A stretch of DNA of 60,559 nucleotides from Calditrichota bacterium. Its GTDB lineage: Bacteria; CLD3. Shown one piece after another: positions 51,757-60,559 of the stretch. The notes beneath the pieces were generated by a model. That model was not told where the DNA came from, did no database searches, and worked only from the letters and a program-made list of their open reading frames with translations. Within the stretch, counting starts at the first letter, position 1. The number at the start of each line of letters is the position of its first letter. The position numbers were made by a program, and so were the translations under genes. The stretch lies in NCBI GenBank assembly GCA_008501735.1, contig QQUF01000024.1, positions 1-60,559 of the forward strand, in the 5' to 3' direction.

Positions 51757-53004
51757 TTAGAAACTCACTGTCATACCAGAATAGCTCCAAACTCCATTGT
51801 CTCCAGCTTCAGGAAAATAAACACCTAATCCAGCATTGAATTTGATTGCAGAATTAATTTTCCACCATAAATTTAAGTCAAGTTCTTTTCCAAGGTCATT
51901 ATCACCTTCAGCAGTTTTAAAAATGTGGAAATCGGCAGTTAAACCCAAATTCTCTTTTTTCCAAGCTCCACCAACAAAAATATCTTTCAGCCCAATAGTT
52001 GGGTTTACTAAGAAATAATCCATACTTCCATAGAATTTATGATTTGTTGCATAAAGAGTATTGAAAGTATTGTTTTCAGAAGCGTCTGTTCCATCATCAC
52101 CAGAAAGCATATCAAAACCAGTTTTTACTGCAAATTTTTGGTCAGAATCACCAAACCACATTGAAGCATTAATCCCAAACATAAATGCTTTTGTGTCAAC
52201 ATCTGTTACATCATTTTTACCAATTTGGTAAGCTCCGTCAGCCTCAAGTGAAAGACCATTTTCCATCTTGAAATTGTAGTAAAGTCCCAAAGTTGTGAGG
52301 TTATCAGTTGAAGATTTGTCTTCAGTAGCTGTAGAACCGTCATCAATTTTAGTTGTTCTAAAATAAACAAATGGCTGAACAGACATTCCGTCAGAAGATA
52401 TAAACTCAGAATGAATTCCGATTAAATCCGTATCTCCGAAATCTCTATTCGCTGTTTTTAGATCTCCTGCACTTGCAACAAAATTATCAGATTGTCCAGA
52501 TGTATTTTTTTCAACAACTCTTGAACTAAAGAAATCAGCTTTAAAGCTCTCGCCTTTGTAATTAAAAACTGCTGCATCAAAACTGCGACCGACATTACTC
52601 CAACCAACAGAACCAATTAACCTTTGATTTGCATAGGCTAATTCCATTCTTCCTACTTTTAAACCAAAGTTTGAGCCATTAATTGTACTCCAATCAAAAT
52701 AACCTTGATGTAAGTCCAAATTTTTTGAATTTGATAAAGTGTTTTTTTCACTACCTTCAACTCTCGAATCTTGCAATGTTAAAACAACATTGACGTGGCT
52801 TAAAGGCGAAAACTTGGCATTAAGTCTAGTTCTTAATAAACCAAAAGTCTCTCCATCTGTGTCACTGTTAAAATCTTTACCAGAAAATTCGCCACGTGTA
52901 CGAATTTCTCCACTTAGTTCAAATTTTTCACCTGCATTTGCAGTCAAAACTCCAAAAGCCATAAAGCTTGTTGCGAGCATAATTTTAGTAATAGAAGTTT
53001 TCAT
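51757..53004 (-). CDS. Outer-membrane porin (alginate-export/OprO-like beta-barrel)
   Basis: The protein is 415 residues with a signal peptide of about 24 residues (ending ANAG). An alternating-residue barrel follows, starting FELSGEIRTRGEFSG and running RLNAKFSPLSHVNVVLTLQDSR, then YANQRLIGSVGWSNVGRSFDAAVF, a segment common in alginate_export-type porins. It ends GMTVSF with the terminal Phe of outer-membrane barrels. Substrate selectivity cannot be inferred. It is monocistronic, with a bidirectional terminator behind it and a 331-base gap before the NAT gene. Confidence 0.85.
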   Translation of the reverse strand: MKTSITKIMLATSFMAFGVLTANAGEKFELSGEIRTRGEFSGKDFNSDTDGETFGLLRTRLNAKFSPLSHVNVVLTLQDSRVEGSEKNTLSNSKNLDLHQGYFDWSTINGSNFGLKVGRMELAYANQRLIGSVGWSNVGRSFDAAVFNYKGESFKADFFSSRVVEKNTSGQSDNFVASAGDLKTANRDFGDTDLIGIHSEFISSDGMSVQPFVYFRTTKIDDGSTATEDKSSTDNLTTLGLYYNFKMENGLSLEADGAYQIGKNDVTDVDTKAFMFGINASMWFGDSDQKFAVKTGFDMLSGDDGTDASENNTFNTLYATNHKFYGSMDYFLVNPTIGLKDIFVGGAWKKENLGLTADFHIFKTAEGDNDLGKELDLNLWWKINSAIKFNAGLGVYFPEAGDNGVWSYSGMTVSF

Positions 53005-53335
53005 CCTTCTTTCTCCCAGAAAGTTTTGTTAATGTAAATTGATTTATTTTATCTTGAGAATTGAAATCTAACTTTTGTAATCTTTGAAATTGGATTTTCA
53101 TAAATCTTAAATCTCGATTATCTTATTTAAGCAACTTTTTACAGCAAATCTTTTGCCAATACAAAAACTCTTTTTAAACGTAGGCTAAAAAGATAACTTG
53201 CATTTTTGCAAAGAGTTAATGAGTTACTACTCTTTTTATTAAGATGTTTCAAATTAACAAATGAATATTTCTAAAAAGTTATTGAGTTTTTATTTAATTT
53301 ATATGAATTAGTCAAACTTTAAATTGGGAATTAAT
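53005..53335. other. 331-base AT-rich intergenic region
   Basis: No gene is seen here. It should hold the porin promoter (minus) and the NAT-operon promoter (plus), but no hexamer pair is convincing. Small inverted repeats are present, such as AAAGAGT (53210-53216) with ACTCTTT (53229-53235). The ribosome-binding site GGGA (53326-53329) for TTG 53336 lies at the right end. Confidence 0.5.
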
Positions 53336-54112
53336 TTGAATAATTTTATTTCAAAATACTTAAGTCGTTTAAAAATAAAATCTGAACCAAAGCCATATCT
53401 GAGTTTTCTAAAAGAATTACATAGAAAACATCTTCTTAACATTCCATTTGAAAATTTGAACATTCACTACGGTTTTAAAATTGAAACTTCAAAACCTGCT
53501 CTTGAGAAGAAAATTTTAGACCAAAATCGAGGTGGTTTTTGTTACGAACTCAACGGTGCATTTTCGTTCTTACTAAAAGAAATTGGTTTTGATATTTCTT
53601 TGCTTTCTGCACGAGTTATTAATGAAAATGGGGAACTAGGAGCTGAATTTGACCATTTAGTCCTTTTCGTTAAATTAGAAGAAGGTAATTTTTTAGTGGA
53701 CGTTGGATTTGGAGAAGCATTTTTAGAGCCTCTTAAATTTGAATTGGGCAAAACTCAAACTCAATTGGGAAGAGCCTTTAAAATTATCAAAGTAGAAGAA
53801 AATCAATTCAAATTACTAAAATCCGACGATTCCAAAACTTTTTCGGAAAAGTATCTTTTTTCACTTACTACAAGGCAACTTTCTGATTTTGAAGGAATGT
53901 GTAAATTTCACCAAACTTCACCCGACTCTGTTTTTACCAACAAAGTCATCTGCACAAAAGCTACTTCAACAGGAAGAATTACCTTATCAGACTCAAAATT
54001 TATTGAAACTATAAATGGAATTAAAACTGAAACCGAAGTTCAAAATGAAATTGAGTTTAAAAAACTTTTAAAACAAAAATTTGAAATTGAAATTAATCTA
54101 AATGTCTCATAA
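53336..54112 (+). CDS. Arylamine N-acetyltransferase
   Basis: The protein is about 258 residues. NAT enzymes move acetyl from acetyl-CoA to arylamines or hydrazines. The catalytic triad is complete: Cys69 in RGGFCYE, His107 in FDHLVLF and Asp122 in VDVGFG. The N-terminal IPFENLNIHYG segment is also typical. The start is TTG 53336, with GGGA six bases upstream; no ATG is available in the right place, and another TTG (53324) lies before. It heads a run with NUDIX (11-base overlap), MBL, NUDIX-MBL fusion and GNAT genes. Confidence 0.92.
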   Translation: MNNFISKYLSRLKIKSEPKPYLSFLKELHRKHLLNIPFENLNIHYGFKIETSKPALEKKILDQNRGGFCYELNGAFSFLLKEIGFDISLLSARVINENGELGAEFDHLVLFVKLEEGNFLVDVGFGEAFLEPLKFELGKTQTQLGRAFKIIKVEENQFKLLKSDDSKTFSEKYLFSLTTRQLSDFEGMCKFHQTSPDSVFTNKVICTKATSTGRITLSDSKFIETINGIKTETEVQNEIEFKKLLKQKFEIEINLNVS

Positions 54113-54560
54113 AAAACCTTCCGCATTTAATTGCCGAGTTTACGGAATCTTAACCCAAAAGAATCAAATTTTAATTTCTCGTGAAAAATATGATGAAATT
54201 GAAATAATGAAATTTCCTGGTGGCGGAATTGAACTTGGAGAATCTCCAGAGGAAGCCCTTATTCGTGAGTTTGCAGAAGAAGCAAATGCGAAAATTAGAA
54301 TTGATGAATTCATAAACGTTTCAAAAAAATTTCACAAGTCAGTTTTTAACGGCACACAACTAATCGCACTTTATTGGAAAGTCTCACTTTTAGAAGATGA
54401 AAAAATCACAACACACAAAGAGCTAATTCCAACTGGTGAGAAACCGAATAGTTTTTACCAACTCTTTTGGGCAAACATTTTTGATTTGAATGAAGATTTC
54501 TTTACCTTCGCCACCGAAAAAGAAACGTTCAAAAAATTCAAACAAAGTTATTCAAAATGA
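54102..54560 (+). CDS. NUDIX hydrolase
   Basis: This 152-residue cytoplasmic NUDIX enzyme hydrolyses nucleoside diphosphates linked to another group X. The NUDIX box is at about 40-62 (GGGIELGESPEEALIREFAEEAN), with the REFAEE catalytic helix. The last Gly of the consensus is Asn here. It overlaps the NAT gene by 11 bases upstream and the MBL gene by four bases downstream (ATGA), so translation is coupled. The substrate is unknown. The stop is UGA. Confidence 0.9.
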   Translation: MSHKKPSAFNCRVYGILTQKNQILISREKYDEIEIMKFPGGGIELGESPEEALIREFAEEANAKIRIDEFINVSKKFHKSVFNGTQLIALYWKVSLLEDEKITTHKELIPTGEKPNSFYQLFWANIFDLNEDFFTFATEKETFKKFKQSYSK

Positions 54561-55405
54561 AAATTGGAAATTATAACGTCGTTTCAGTTGAAACTGGAAG
54601 ATTTGCTTTAGATGGTGGAGCGATGTTTGGAGTTGTTCCCAAAACTCTTTGGAACAGAACAAATCCTGCTGATGAAAAAAACAGAATCGACCTTGCACTC
54701 CGCTCTCTTCTGCTTTTCAACAAAGATAAAGTAATCTTAGTTGACACTGGAATCGGGCAGAAATGGGCTGAGAAGCACAAAGATATTTATAAAATTGATT
54801 TTAAAAAATACAACATAGAAAACTCCTTGAAAAAATTTGGATTCACAAAGGAAGATGTTACAGATGTAATTCTTACACATTTGCACTTCGACCACACAGG
54901 AGGTTCTACTTTTGTAGATGAAAATGGTGAGACTCAACTTTCTTTCCCAAATGCGACTCATTTTATTAACAAAAGGAATTGGGAACACGCTTTGAGTCCA
55001 ACTGACAGAGACAAAGCAAGTTTCGTGAAAGAAGATTTTTACCCGATTTTTGAAAAAGGGAAATTGAAAATTATTGAAGAAATTACGGGGGTTTTTGAAA
55101 ACATTGAATTTGTAATTTCTGACGGACACACAATCGGAATGCAACTTGTAAAGGTTTCAGACAAAGAAAATACTTTAATTTACTGTGCTGACCTAATTCC
55201 AACCTCTTCACACATTCCTGTACCGTTTGTTATGGGTTATGACATTCAGCCTTTAATAACTGTCGAAGAAAAGAAAAAAGTTCTTGCTCAAGCTGTTAGA
55301 GAAGATTGGATTTTATTTTTTGAACACGACCCAATTGGTGAAGCCTGTAAAGTAAAACTTGAAAATGGAAAATTCTCTGCTGGTGAGAGAATTTCACTCA
55401 ATTAA
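54557..55405 (+). CDS. MBL-fold metallohydrolase
   Basis: The protein is 282 residues and has a complete metallo-beta-lactamase zinc site: HLHFDH (108-113), a later His in SDGHTIGMQL, Asp in IYCADLIPTSSHIP and a final His in FFEHDPIGE. The pattern is that of the AHL lactonase/glyoxalase II-like subfamily (LVDTGIGQKW after the first strand). It is cytoplasmic, with no signal peptide. It lies between a NUDIX gene (ATGA overlap) and a NUDIX-MBL fusion (ten-base gap). The substrate is not known. Confidence 0.87.
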   Translation: MKIGNYNVVSVETGRFALDGGAMFGVVPKTLWNRTNPADEKNRIDLALRSLLLFNKDKVILVDTGIGQKWAEKHKDIYKIDFKKYNIENSLKKFGFTKEDVTDVILTHLHFDHTGGSTFVDENGETQLSFPNATHFINKRNWEHALSPTDRDKASFVKEDFYPIFEKGKLKIIEEITGVFENIEFVISDGHTIGMQLVKVSDKENTLIYCADLIPTSSHIPVPFVMGYDIQPLITVEEKKKVLAQAVREDWILFFEHDPIGEACKVKLENGKFSAGERISLN

Positions 55406-55415
55406 GGAAAATTAA

Positions 55416-56933
55416 ATGCCTGCTCCAATTCGACTTTCTGTTGCTGTAATTCCTGCAAGAAATCCTGCAAACCCCGAATTCTTTTGGGTAAAAAGAAACC
55501 CTGTTCTTCCTTTTATGGGAAGATTTCACGCTTTTCCGGGGGGCAAAGTTGACCGCTCAGATTCCTCAGATTGTGTAATTGGAACTAAATCTGATGAAGA
55601 GAAAGCATTAATTTTTACAGGAACTCGTGAAGTCTTTGAGGAAACTGGAATTTTGTTGGTAAAAAATAATTCTCTCTCTGAAAATAAAATTGACGAAGCA
55701 AGAGAATCTGTTTTAGACGGAAGTTTGGATTTTAAAGAATTCCTTACAAAGCACGACTTAGAAATCGAGTCAAATCGTTTTCAAAAAGCTGGTCAATGGA
55801 TTACTCCTGAATTTCAGCCGATGAGATACGATGCAAGGTATTTCTGTGTTTGGCTTACTGAACAAGAAATTAATTCAATAAAAATTGTTCACGGTGAACT
55901 TGTAGAAGGTGAGTGGATTAAACCTCCAAAAGCATATGAAAGTTGGTTAAGCGGCAAAACTTTGCTTTCTCCGCCAATTGTTTTTATTGCTCAAGAATTT
56001 TCCAAAGGAAAAGAAGATTTGATGGAACGACTTCAAAATCCACCAAAAGTTCTTGGAATGGCAAATAAAAGAATTGAGTTCCGCAAAGGAATTCAACTTT
56101 TCCCAATGAGAACTCCAACATTACCGCCGGCAAAACACACAAATTGTTACTTAATCGGTGAAAAGAAATTAAGCTTAATTGACCCAGCTTCACCTTACAA
56201 AGAAGACCAAAATTACCTTCTAAACTACCTAAACAATTTAGAAAAATACACTAACCAAGTTCCAGAAAGAATTTTACTGACTCATCATCACCCTGACCAC
56301 ATTGGTTCTGTAAATTTTCTGAAAGAGAAATTTGGAATTCCTGTTTGGGCTCACGAAGAAACGGCTAGAAAATTAGAAGGTCAAATTGTAATTGAACACC
56401 ATTTACAAGACAAAGAAATCATTCCAATTGAAGGAAATTTTGAACTTCAAGCAATTTTTACTCCTGGACACGCAACTGGGCATCTTTGCTTTTTAGAAAA
56501 AAAGTCAGGAAGTTTTATCGTTGGTGATATGATTTCAGGTTTTGGAACAATTTTGATTAGTCCCGAACACGAAGGTGATATGCAACTTTATATAAAATCT
56601 TTGAAAGAAATGTTAGAATTGGATTTTGATGTTTTACTTCCTGCTCACGGTGGAAGTATTGGAGACGCAAAAGGAAAAATTCAGCAATACATTGACCATC
56701 GGTTAATGCGAGAAGAAAAAGTCTTAAAAGCCTGTCAAACCGAAGCTAAGACTTTGCAAGAATTAGTTGAAATTGCTTATTCAGACACTCCTCAAAAATT
56801 GTGGAAAATTGCTGAACTTTCTTTAAAAGCTCATTTGATAAAACTACAAAGAGAGAATAAAATTCAAGGTTTTCAACATTTAACCAATGTTGAAAAATCA
56901 GATTTTTCCATTTATGAAAAACTTAATTCTTAG
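55416..56933 (+). CDS. NUDIX-MBL fusion hydrolase (LACTB2-like C-terminal part)
   Basis: The protein is 505 residues. The N-terminal NUDIX domain (about 5-230) has HAFPGGKVDRSD (38-49) and the catalytic REVFEETGIL (71-80), with an insert between them. The MBL domain (about 245-450) has HHHPDH (290-295), a His in FTPGHATGHLCF, the Asp in IVGDMISGFG and a His in LLPAHGGSI. The C-terminal about 55 residues resemble the winged helix of LACTB2-type endonucleases (LSLKAHLIKLQREN). A separate stand-alone NUDIX and MBL pair lies just upstream, so the two activities appear twice in one operon. The role could be removal of damaged or CoA-type nucleotides, by inference. Confidence 0.85.
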   Translation: MPAPIRLSVAVIPARNPANPEFFWVKRNPVLPFMGRFHAFPGGKVDRSDSSDCVIGTKSDEEKALIFTGTREVFEETGILLVKNNSLSENKIDEARESVLDGSLDFKEFLTKHDLEIESNRFQKAGQWITPEFQPMRYDARYFCVWLTEQEINSIKIVHGELVEGEWIKPPKAYESWLSGKTLLSPPIVFIAQEFSKGKEDLMERLQNPPKVLGMANKRIEFRKGIQLFPMRTPTLPPAKHTNCYLIGEKKLSLIDPASPYKEDQNYLLNYLNNLEKYTNQVPERILLTHHHPDHIGSVNFLKEKFGIPVWAHEETARKLEGQIVIEHHLQDKEIIPIEGNFELQAIFTPGHATGHLCFLEKKSGSFIVGDMISGFGTILISPEHEGDMQLYIKSLKEMLELDFDVLLPAHGGSIGDAKGKIQQYIDHRLMREEKVLKACQTEAKTLQELVEIAYSDTPQKLWKIAELSLKAHLIKLQRENKIQGFQHLTNVEKSDFSIYEKLNS

Positions 56934-56936
56934 ATT

Positions 56937-57491
56937 ATGGCACAGATTTCTAATAAAATTTTAAAAACTAAAAACGGAAATAAAATTTTAATCCGAACCG
57001 CTCAAATTGAAGATTCCAAAGCAATCTTTGAAATCCAAAGTTCAATTTCACAAGAAGAAGTTTTTATGCTAAGGGATTCAAGTGAGATAAGTTACAATCA
57101 AGCTAATTCTCAAGAAAAAATCTCTAATTATTTAGAAAATGAAAATTGGCTTTATTTAGTTGCAGAAGTTGACGGATTGGTTGTTGGATTTTGTGAAATT
57201 AGTAACGGTTATTTTAACAAAACAAAACACTGTGCCGATTTCTCAATTTTTATTCTCAATAACTTTCGTAGTCTCGGAATTGGAAAGATTTTGTTAACGA
57301 GCCTTTTAGAATGGTCAATGAAAAACCCAATTTTAATCAAAGTAACTCTTGCAGTTTTTTCAACGAATAAACGAGCAATTAATCTTTACAAAAATTTAGG
57401 TTTTACTATCGAAGGAACTTGTCCAAAAGATATGAAATTGCCCAACGGCGAATTTATTGACAGTATTTTGATGTACAAATTTGTAGATTAA
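56937..57491 (+). CDS. GNAT-family N-acetyltransferase
   Basis: This 184-residue protein has the GNAT fold with the acetyl-CoA loop in LGIGKILLTSLLEW (near 116-129) after the FRS segment, and the C-terminal NKRAINLYKNLGFTIEGT pattern of RimL/PhnO-like enzymes. The acceptor could be an amine, peptide or antibiotic. It is last in the NAT-NUDIX-MBL run, three bases after the fusion gene. Its stop overlaps that of the convergent SpoVR gene by four bases. Confidence 0.9.
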   Translation: MAQISNKILKTKNGNKILIRTAQIEDSKAIFEIQSSISQEEVFMLRDSSEISYNQANSQEKISNYLENENWLYLVAEVDGLVVGFCEISNGYFNKTKHCADFSIFILNNFRSLGIGKILLTSLLEWSMKNPILIKVTLAVFSTNKRAINLYKNLGFTIEGTCPKDMKLPNGEFIDSILMYKFVD

Positions 57492-58966
57492 ATCTTCGTT
57501 GTTATGAATTTTTCATTTTCCCAAGAATAGAAAATCTTAGATTTGTTGTTTATAGTTTCAATGTGAGTTGGGCGACTCCAAATTGAACTTAAATTCATTA
57601 AAGTATCTCTTGCATAATTCAAATCCAAATCAACTCCATCGTGTTTGTGAACCAAATAAAGTTCAGACCGATTCCTAAAGTTCCCATCTATTACTTCGAT
57701 AATCGGATTTCCCATATTGGTCAATTGTTTTAGTAGATTAGTTTTAACTTTCTCAAATTCACGAGTGTAAACTTCGTAGTCAGCTGAATAAGGGTTTTTC
57801 CAAAATGAAAACAATTGGAGTCTTTCGGCTAATTCTGGTGTTAAAAATTCATCAAGAAAAGTAACGTCGTTGTAAATTTTCCTAACTTGAAAAATCTTTT
57901 CTCTTCCAAGACCAAGATTTTTGTTCCACTCTGCTCTAATAATCGAATCATAACATTCTTCATATTCTTTACCAAATTTTCCTTTATCCCAACGTTCTTC
58001 GATGTCTCTGAAAATCTCAAGCCCAATTTTATAAGGATTAAAAGAGCCTTCACTCATTGCCACAGTTCCTGCGTGGTGTTCAGCAAAATCCAAAATTTCC
58101 GAATCAGATAGAATTTTTGCCGTCATAATTTTTGAGTGCCAAAAACAAGCCCAGCCTTCATTCATTATTTTTGTCATTCCTTGAGGAGCAAAGTAGTAAG
58201 CCTCGTCTCGAATAATTTCCAAAACATCTCTTTGCCAATTGTTTAAAGGAGCGTGTTCAATTAAGAACAAAAGAACGTCTCTTTCAGGATTCTCGGGGAA
58301 GTTTACAACCTTAGTTTCTTTTTCTTTGTCAGAAACGTCTTTAGAATTGTCTTTTGGGTTAATGTAAGGATCCATATACCCTTTACTTTTGAACTTAACA
58401 ACTTTGGATTCTACCTTTTCAATTTCAGTTTCATAAGGTTTATTTCGTCTTTTCAAATATGGTGAATGAAAGTCTATCAAATTTTCAATTGAAAGACAAT
58501 TTGTGATAAAATCCTCAACTTCCTCATAACCGACTTTATTCATATAGGAACGAATTCTGTTTCCATTGTTCCCCATTTGGTCAATCATTTTTCGATTTGT
58601 AACCGAGAACCAATAATTATTTTTGAAAAAATCAACGTGTCCGTAAACGTGAGCCATTACTAACTTTTGGTCAACCAAAGGATTCGATTCCATCAAATAA
58701 GCGTAACTTGGGTCATTGTTAATCACAAGTTCGTAAATCTTTTCAAGTCCGTACGCATAGCCTTTGGAAAGTCTTTCATATTGCATCCCAAACTTCCAAT
58801 GAGGATAACGAGTTGGAAATCCACCGTAAGCTGCAATTTGATTTAATTCATCAAATGGTAAAACTTCAAAAATTACAGGAAAAAAATCTAAGTCAAATTC
58901 TTCCGCAATTTTTTCAATTCTGTATTTCCATTCTTTAAGTTCTGTAGTAAATGAAGATTTGAACAT
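57488..58966 (-). CDS. SpoVR family protein (YcgB homologue)
   Basis: This 493-residue cytoplasmic protein is of the SpoVR/YcgB family, known in Bacillus spore cortex formation and as part of the yeaG-yeaH-ycgB stress unit in enterobacteria. Landmarks are YGGFPTRYPHWKFGMQYERLSKGYAYGLEKIYELVINNDPSYAYLM, MAHVYGHVDFFKNNYWF, the FAPQGMTKIMNEGWACFWHSKIM segment and AMSEGSFNPYKIG. ATG 58966 is chosen because it gives the usual start and leaves one base after the DUF444 gene; the frame upstream overlaps that gene and is not used. The biochemical function is unknown. Confidence 0.92.
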   Translation of the reverse strand: MFKSSFTTELKEWKYRIEKIAEEFDLDFFPVIFEVLPFDELNQIAAYGGFPTRYPHWKFGMQYERLSKGYAYGLEKIYELVINNDPSYAYLMESNPLVDQKLVMAHVYGHVDFFKNNYWFSVTNRKMIDQMGNNGNRIRSYMNKVGYEEVEDFITNCLSIENLIDFHSPYLKRRNKPYETEIEKVESKVVKFKSKGYMDPYINPKDNSKDVSDKEKETKVVNFPENPERDVLLFLIEHAPLNNWQRDVLEIIRDEAYYFAPQGMTKIMNEGWACFWHSKIMTAKILSDSEILDFAEHHAGTVAMSEGSFNPYKIGLEIFRDIEERWDKGKFGKEYEECYDSIIRAEWNKNLGLGREKIFQVRKIYNDVTFLDEFLTPELAERLQLFSFWKNPYSADYEVYTREFEKVKTNLLKQLTNMGNPIIEVIDGNFRNRSELYLVHKHDGVDLDLNYARDTLMNLSSIWSRPTHIETINNKSKIFYSWENEKFITTKI

Positions 58967-58967
58967 T

Positions 58968-60071
58968 TTATTTGCCCTTTCCAAGAAAATCTTTGATTGA
59001 ACGGTAAATGTCATCTTTATTTGAAATTGGAGAAGTAATAACATCGTCGGAGTCAGCAAAATGCTCTTCCAAAGTCTTGATAAATTTACCACTTCCATAA
59101 AGGCTTTCGACTTGCCCATAACAAAAAACATTGCTTCTTGGGATTAAATCATTTGTCAAAATTTCAATACATTTTTCTGTGTCACCTGCCCAATTGTCTC
59201 CATCCGAGAAATGGAAAGGATAAACATTCCATTCTGCAAAATTATACTCATCGTTAATAATTTTCATACAAAGTTCATAGGCAGAAGAAATTTTTGTGCC
59301 GCCACTTTCGCGAGTTCTGAAAAATGTTTCTTTGTCAACTTCCTTTGCATCGGAGTCGTGAATTATGTAACGAGTTTCAAGACCTTTGTATTGAGAACGT
59401 AACCAAGTGTCAATCCAAAATGATTCAATTCTCACGATTTCTTTTTGTTCTTCTCCCATCGAACCGCTTACGTCCATCATATAAATTACAACTGCACTGT
59501 TCTGTGGAATTTGTTTTTCTGACCAAGAACGAAACACTTTGTCTTCACGAATCGGCACAACCATTGGATTCTCAGGATTAAAAGTACCACTTGAAATCAT
59601 TCTCTTAAGTGCCTTACGATAAGTACGTTTAAAATGCCTAAGAGATTCTGGTCCGACACTTCGGATTCCAACGTATTTATCTTTAACAGACTTAATTTTG
59701 TTATTCCCTTTTGGTTCGATTTTGGGCAATTCCAATTCTTCACCGAGAATTTCTGCTAAATCTCCAAGTGAAACATCAACTTCCAAAATGTGTTGTCCAG
59801 GAGTTTCTCCAGCTTCACCATTACCATCTTGAGGTTTACCTTGACCAAGTTTATCTCCAGATTTACCTTTTCCTTGTCCAGTGCCTTTTCCTTTTGAGAA
59901 GTCAAATTTAAAACGTGGGATTTCTATTTCAGGAACAGGAATACTTACTAAATCCTTTCCTTGTTTTCCTATTAACTCACCTTGCTTAATATATTTTTTA
60001 AGATTCTTTTTTATCTGACCTTTTACGATTTTCTTGAATCGGCTGACATCTGTATCTATTTTCCTGACCAT
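58968..60071 (-). CDS. DUF444 family protein (YeaH/YhbH homologue)
   Basis: The protein is 367 residues with a Lys-rich start ([23 protein letters not shown]), a Gly/Lys-rich linker (about 60-95, [19 protein letters not shown]) and a von Willebrand A-like domain (about 190-360) with the MIDAS-type DVSGS in [21 protein letters not shown]444 proteins act with the SpoVR protein and the PrkA/YeaG kinase. The SpoVR gene follows by one base. No PrkA gene is in the window; it could lie beyond the right edge. A strong ribosome-binding site (GGAGG) lies about eight bases before ATG 60071. Confidence 0.9.
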   Translation of the reverse strand: MVRKIDTDVSRFKKIVKGQIKKNLKKYIKQGELIGKQGKDLVSIPVPEIEIPRFKFDFSKGKGTGQGKGKSGDKLGQGKPQDGNGEAGETPGQHILEVDVSLGDLAEILGEELELPKIEPKGNNKIKSVKDKYVGIRSVGPESLRHFKRTYRKALKRMISSGTFNPENPMVVPIREDKVFRSWSEKQIPQNSAVVIYMMDVSGSMGEEQKEIVRIESFWIDTWLRSQYKGLETRYIIHDSDAKEVDKETFFRTRESGGTKISSAYELCMKIINDEYNFAEWNVYPFHFSDGDNWAGDTEKCIEILTNDLIPRSNVFCYGQVESLYGSGKFIKTLEEHFADSDDVITSPISNKDDIYRSIKDFLGKGK

Positions 60072-60188
60072 TTTAGACCTCCATAGAAAAGATTATTTTA
60101 GTTTCTAACGCAAAATAGAAGTTCTTGCTTCCTAAAAATGTAAAAAGAATGGCAAAATTTGGAAAGAGAATAAAGAAAGACTAAGTTT

Positions 60189-60559
60189 TTAGGCTAAGAG
60201 TTCTTTAATTTTATCAACGAAAATTTGTGTGGATTCTTCATTTGTACGGAAAAAAAGTTCAGGTTCAAGTGCCTCAAACTCCATAAGCACAAACTCGTTA
60301 TCAATTTCAACTCCATCTACTCTAACATAGAGTAATTTTTTGTCTAATGAATCAATCATTTTTTGAGCTGTCTCAACAATTCTTTTAGAAGGAATTTCAA
60401 CGTTTACACTTCCTCCAAAATCTGATTGAACTCGAAAATCACCTTGTTTTGCTTTTTTAAGAATTGCGTGACTAAATTCATTTCCAAAAAAAATTAAACT
60501 CCACTCGCCTTTTGTCTGACTTTCAGGCAAAAATCTTTGAACTAAAATCCCAGTCTTTT
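60189..60559 (-). CDS. ATP-grasp family ligase, C-terminal part, cut by the window edge
   Basis: This frame is open from the right edge to TAA at 60189, about 123 residues. It shows the last part of an ATP-grasp fold: ILVQRFLPES, GEWSLIFFGNEFSHAILKK, FRVQSDFGGS, VDGVEIDNEFVLMEFEALEPELFF (metal-binding acidic segment). The pattern fits glutathione synthetase/RimK-like ligases. The N-terminus is beyond the window, so the substrate cannot be told. It lies 117 bases upstream of the DUF444 gene on the same strand and could be co-transcribed with it. Confidence 0.75.
   Translation of the reverse strand, partial: KTGILVQRFLPESQTKGEWSLIFFGNEFSHAILKKAKQGDFRVQSDFGGSVNVEIPSKRIVETAQKMIDSLDKKLLYVRVDGVEIDNEFVLMEFEALEPELFFRTNEESTQIFVDKIKELLA

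Noticed and set aside
54737-55144. 135-codon open frame on the minus strand
   Set aside because: It is antisense to the MBL gene, which has a full zinc site.
58967-59131. N-terminal extension of SpoVR
   Set aside because: It overlaps the DUF444 gene in another frame; SpoVR begins naturally at ATG 58966.

Overview
The window is a chromosome segment of roughly one-third G+C (judged by eye). Four proteins carry marks of type IX secretion: three secreted proteins end in the asparagine/proline-rich 'NPFNP' sorting domain, and one barrel protein looks PorV-like. The envelope is Gram-negative, with a TonB receptor, TolC and a porin. This points to the Bacteroidota-Chlorobiota (FCB) group, most likely an Ignavibacteria/Kapabacteria-type bacterium. 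UAA and UGA both serve as ordinary stops, and TTG or GTG starts occur.

0-12 kb: asd (lysine/threonine pathway) is cut by an in-frame TAA. It is followed by an M20-family hydrolase with altered metal ligands, a selenocysteine tRNA gene, an O-methyltransferase and a GT4 glycosyltransferase. On the minus strand lie galT, a sigma-54 response regulator and epmB. Divergent from epmB are efp and epmA, so the EF-P beta-lysylation set is present, with an intrinsic terminator just before epmA. A membrane-bound LytTR regulator follows; a three-copy direct repeat lies between it and a DUF2306-like membrane protein/TPR gene pair.

12-25 kb: a nucleotidyltransferase, a PorV-like barrel, an alpha/beta hydrolase, a Mo-bisMGD oxidoreductase, a carotenoid-type FAD oxidoreductase, an aldo/keto reductase, DUF1499 and a large TonB-dependent receptor. 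Two GTAGAGAC-type palindromes flank the FAD oxidoreductase/AKR/DUF1499 block. The TonB receptor and a CarH-type B12-binding MerR regulator share a 325-base divergent control region. It holds a near-consensus promoter, a long inverted repeat and a terminator-like leader hairpin. A methyltransferase and an oligosaccharide flippase follow.

25-37.5 kb (plus strand): a HIT hydrolase, then three secreted T9SS cargo proteins (lamin-tail, CotH kinase and M1 peptidase) with a CPA antiporter among them, then a CHASE2-adenylate cyclase.

37.5-50 kb (minus strand): ten tightly spaced genes, read from 50.0 to 37.5 kb: two TPR lipoproteins, a haem c lipoprotein, PBP2, RodA, a K+ channel with RCK domain, TolC, DUF3047, MlaC-like and an MMPL-type RND transporter. 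This looks like one transcription unit joining cell elongation to an envelope export or lipid-transfer system.

50-60.5 kb: an RNase Z-like hydrolase, a DUF4412 protein, a porin, then an arylamine N-acetyltransferase-NUDIX-MBL-NUDIX/MBL fusion-GNAT cluster. The end holds SpoVR and DUF444 (YcgB/YeaH homologues) and a truncated ATP-grasp gene. No CRISPR array, rRNA, insertion sequence or phage gene was seen.
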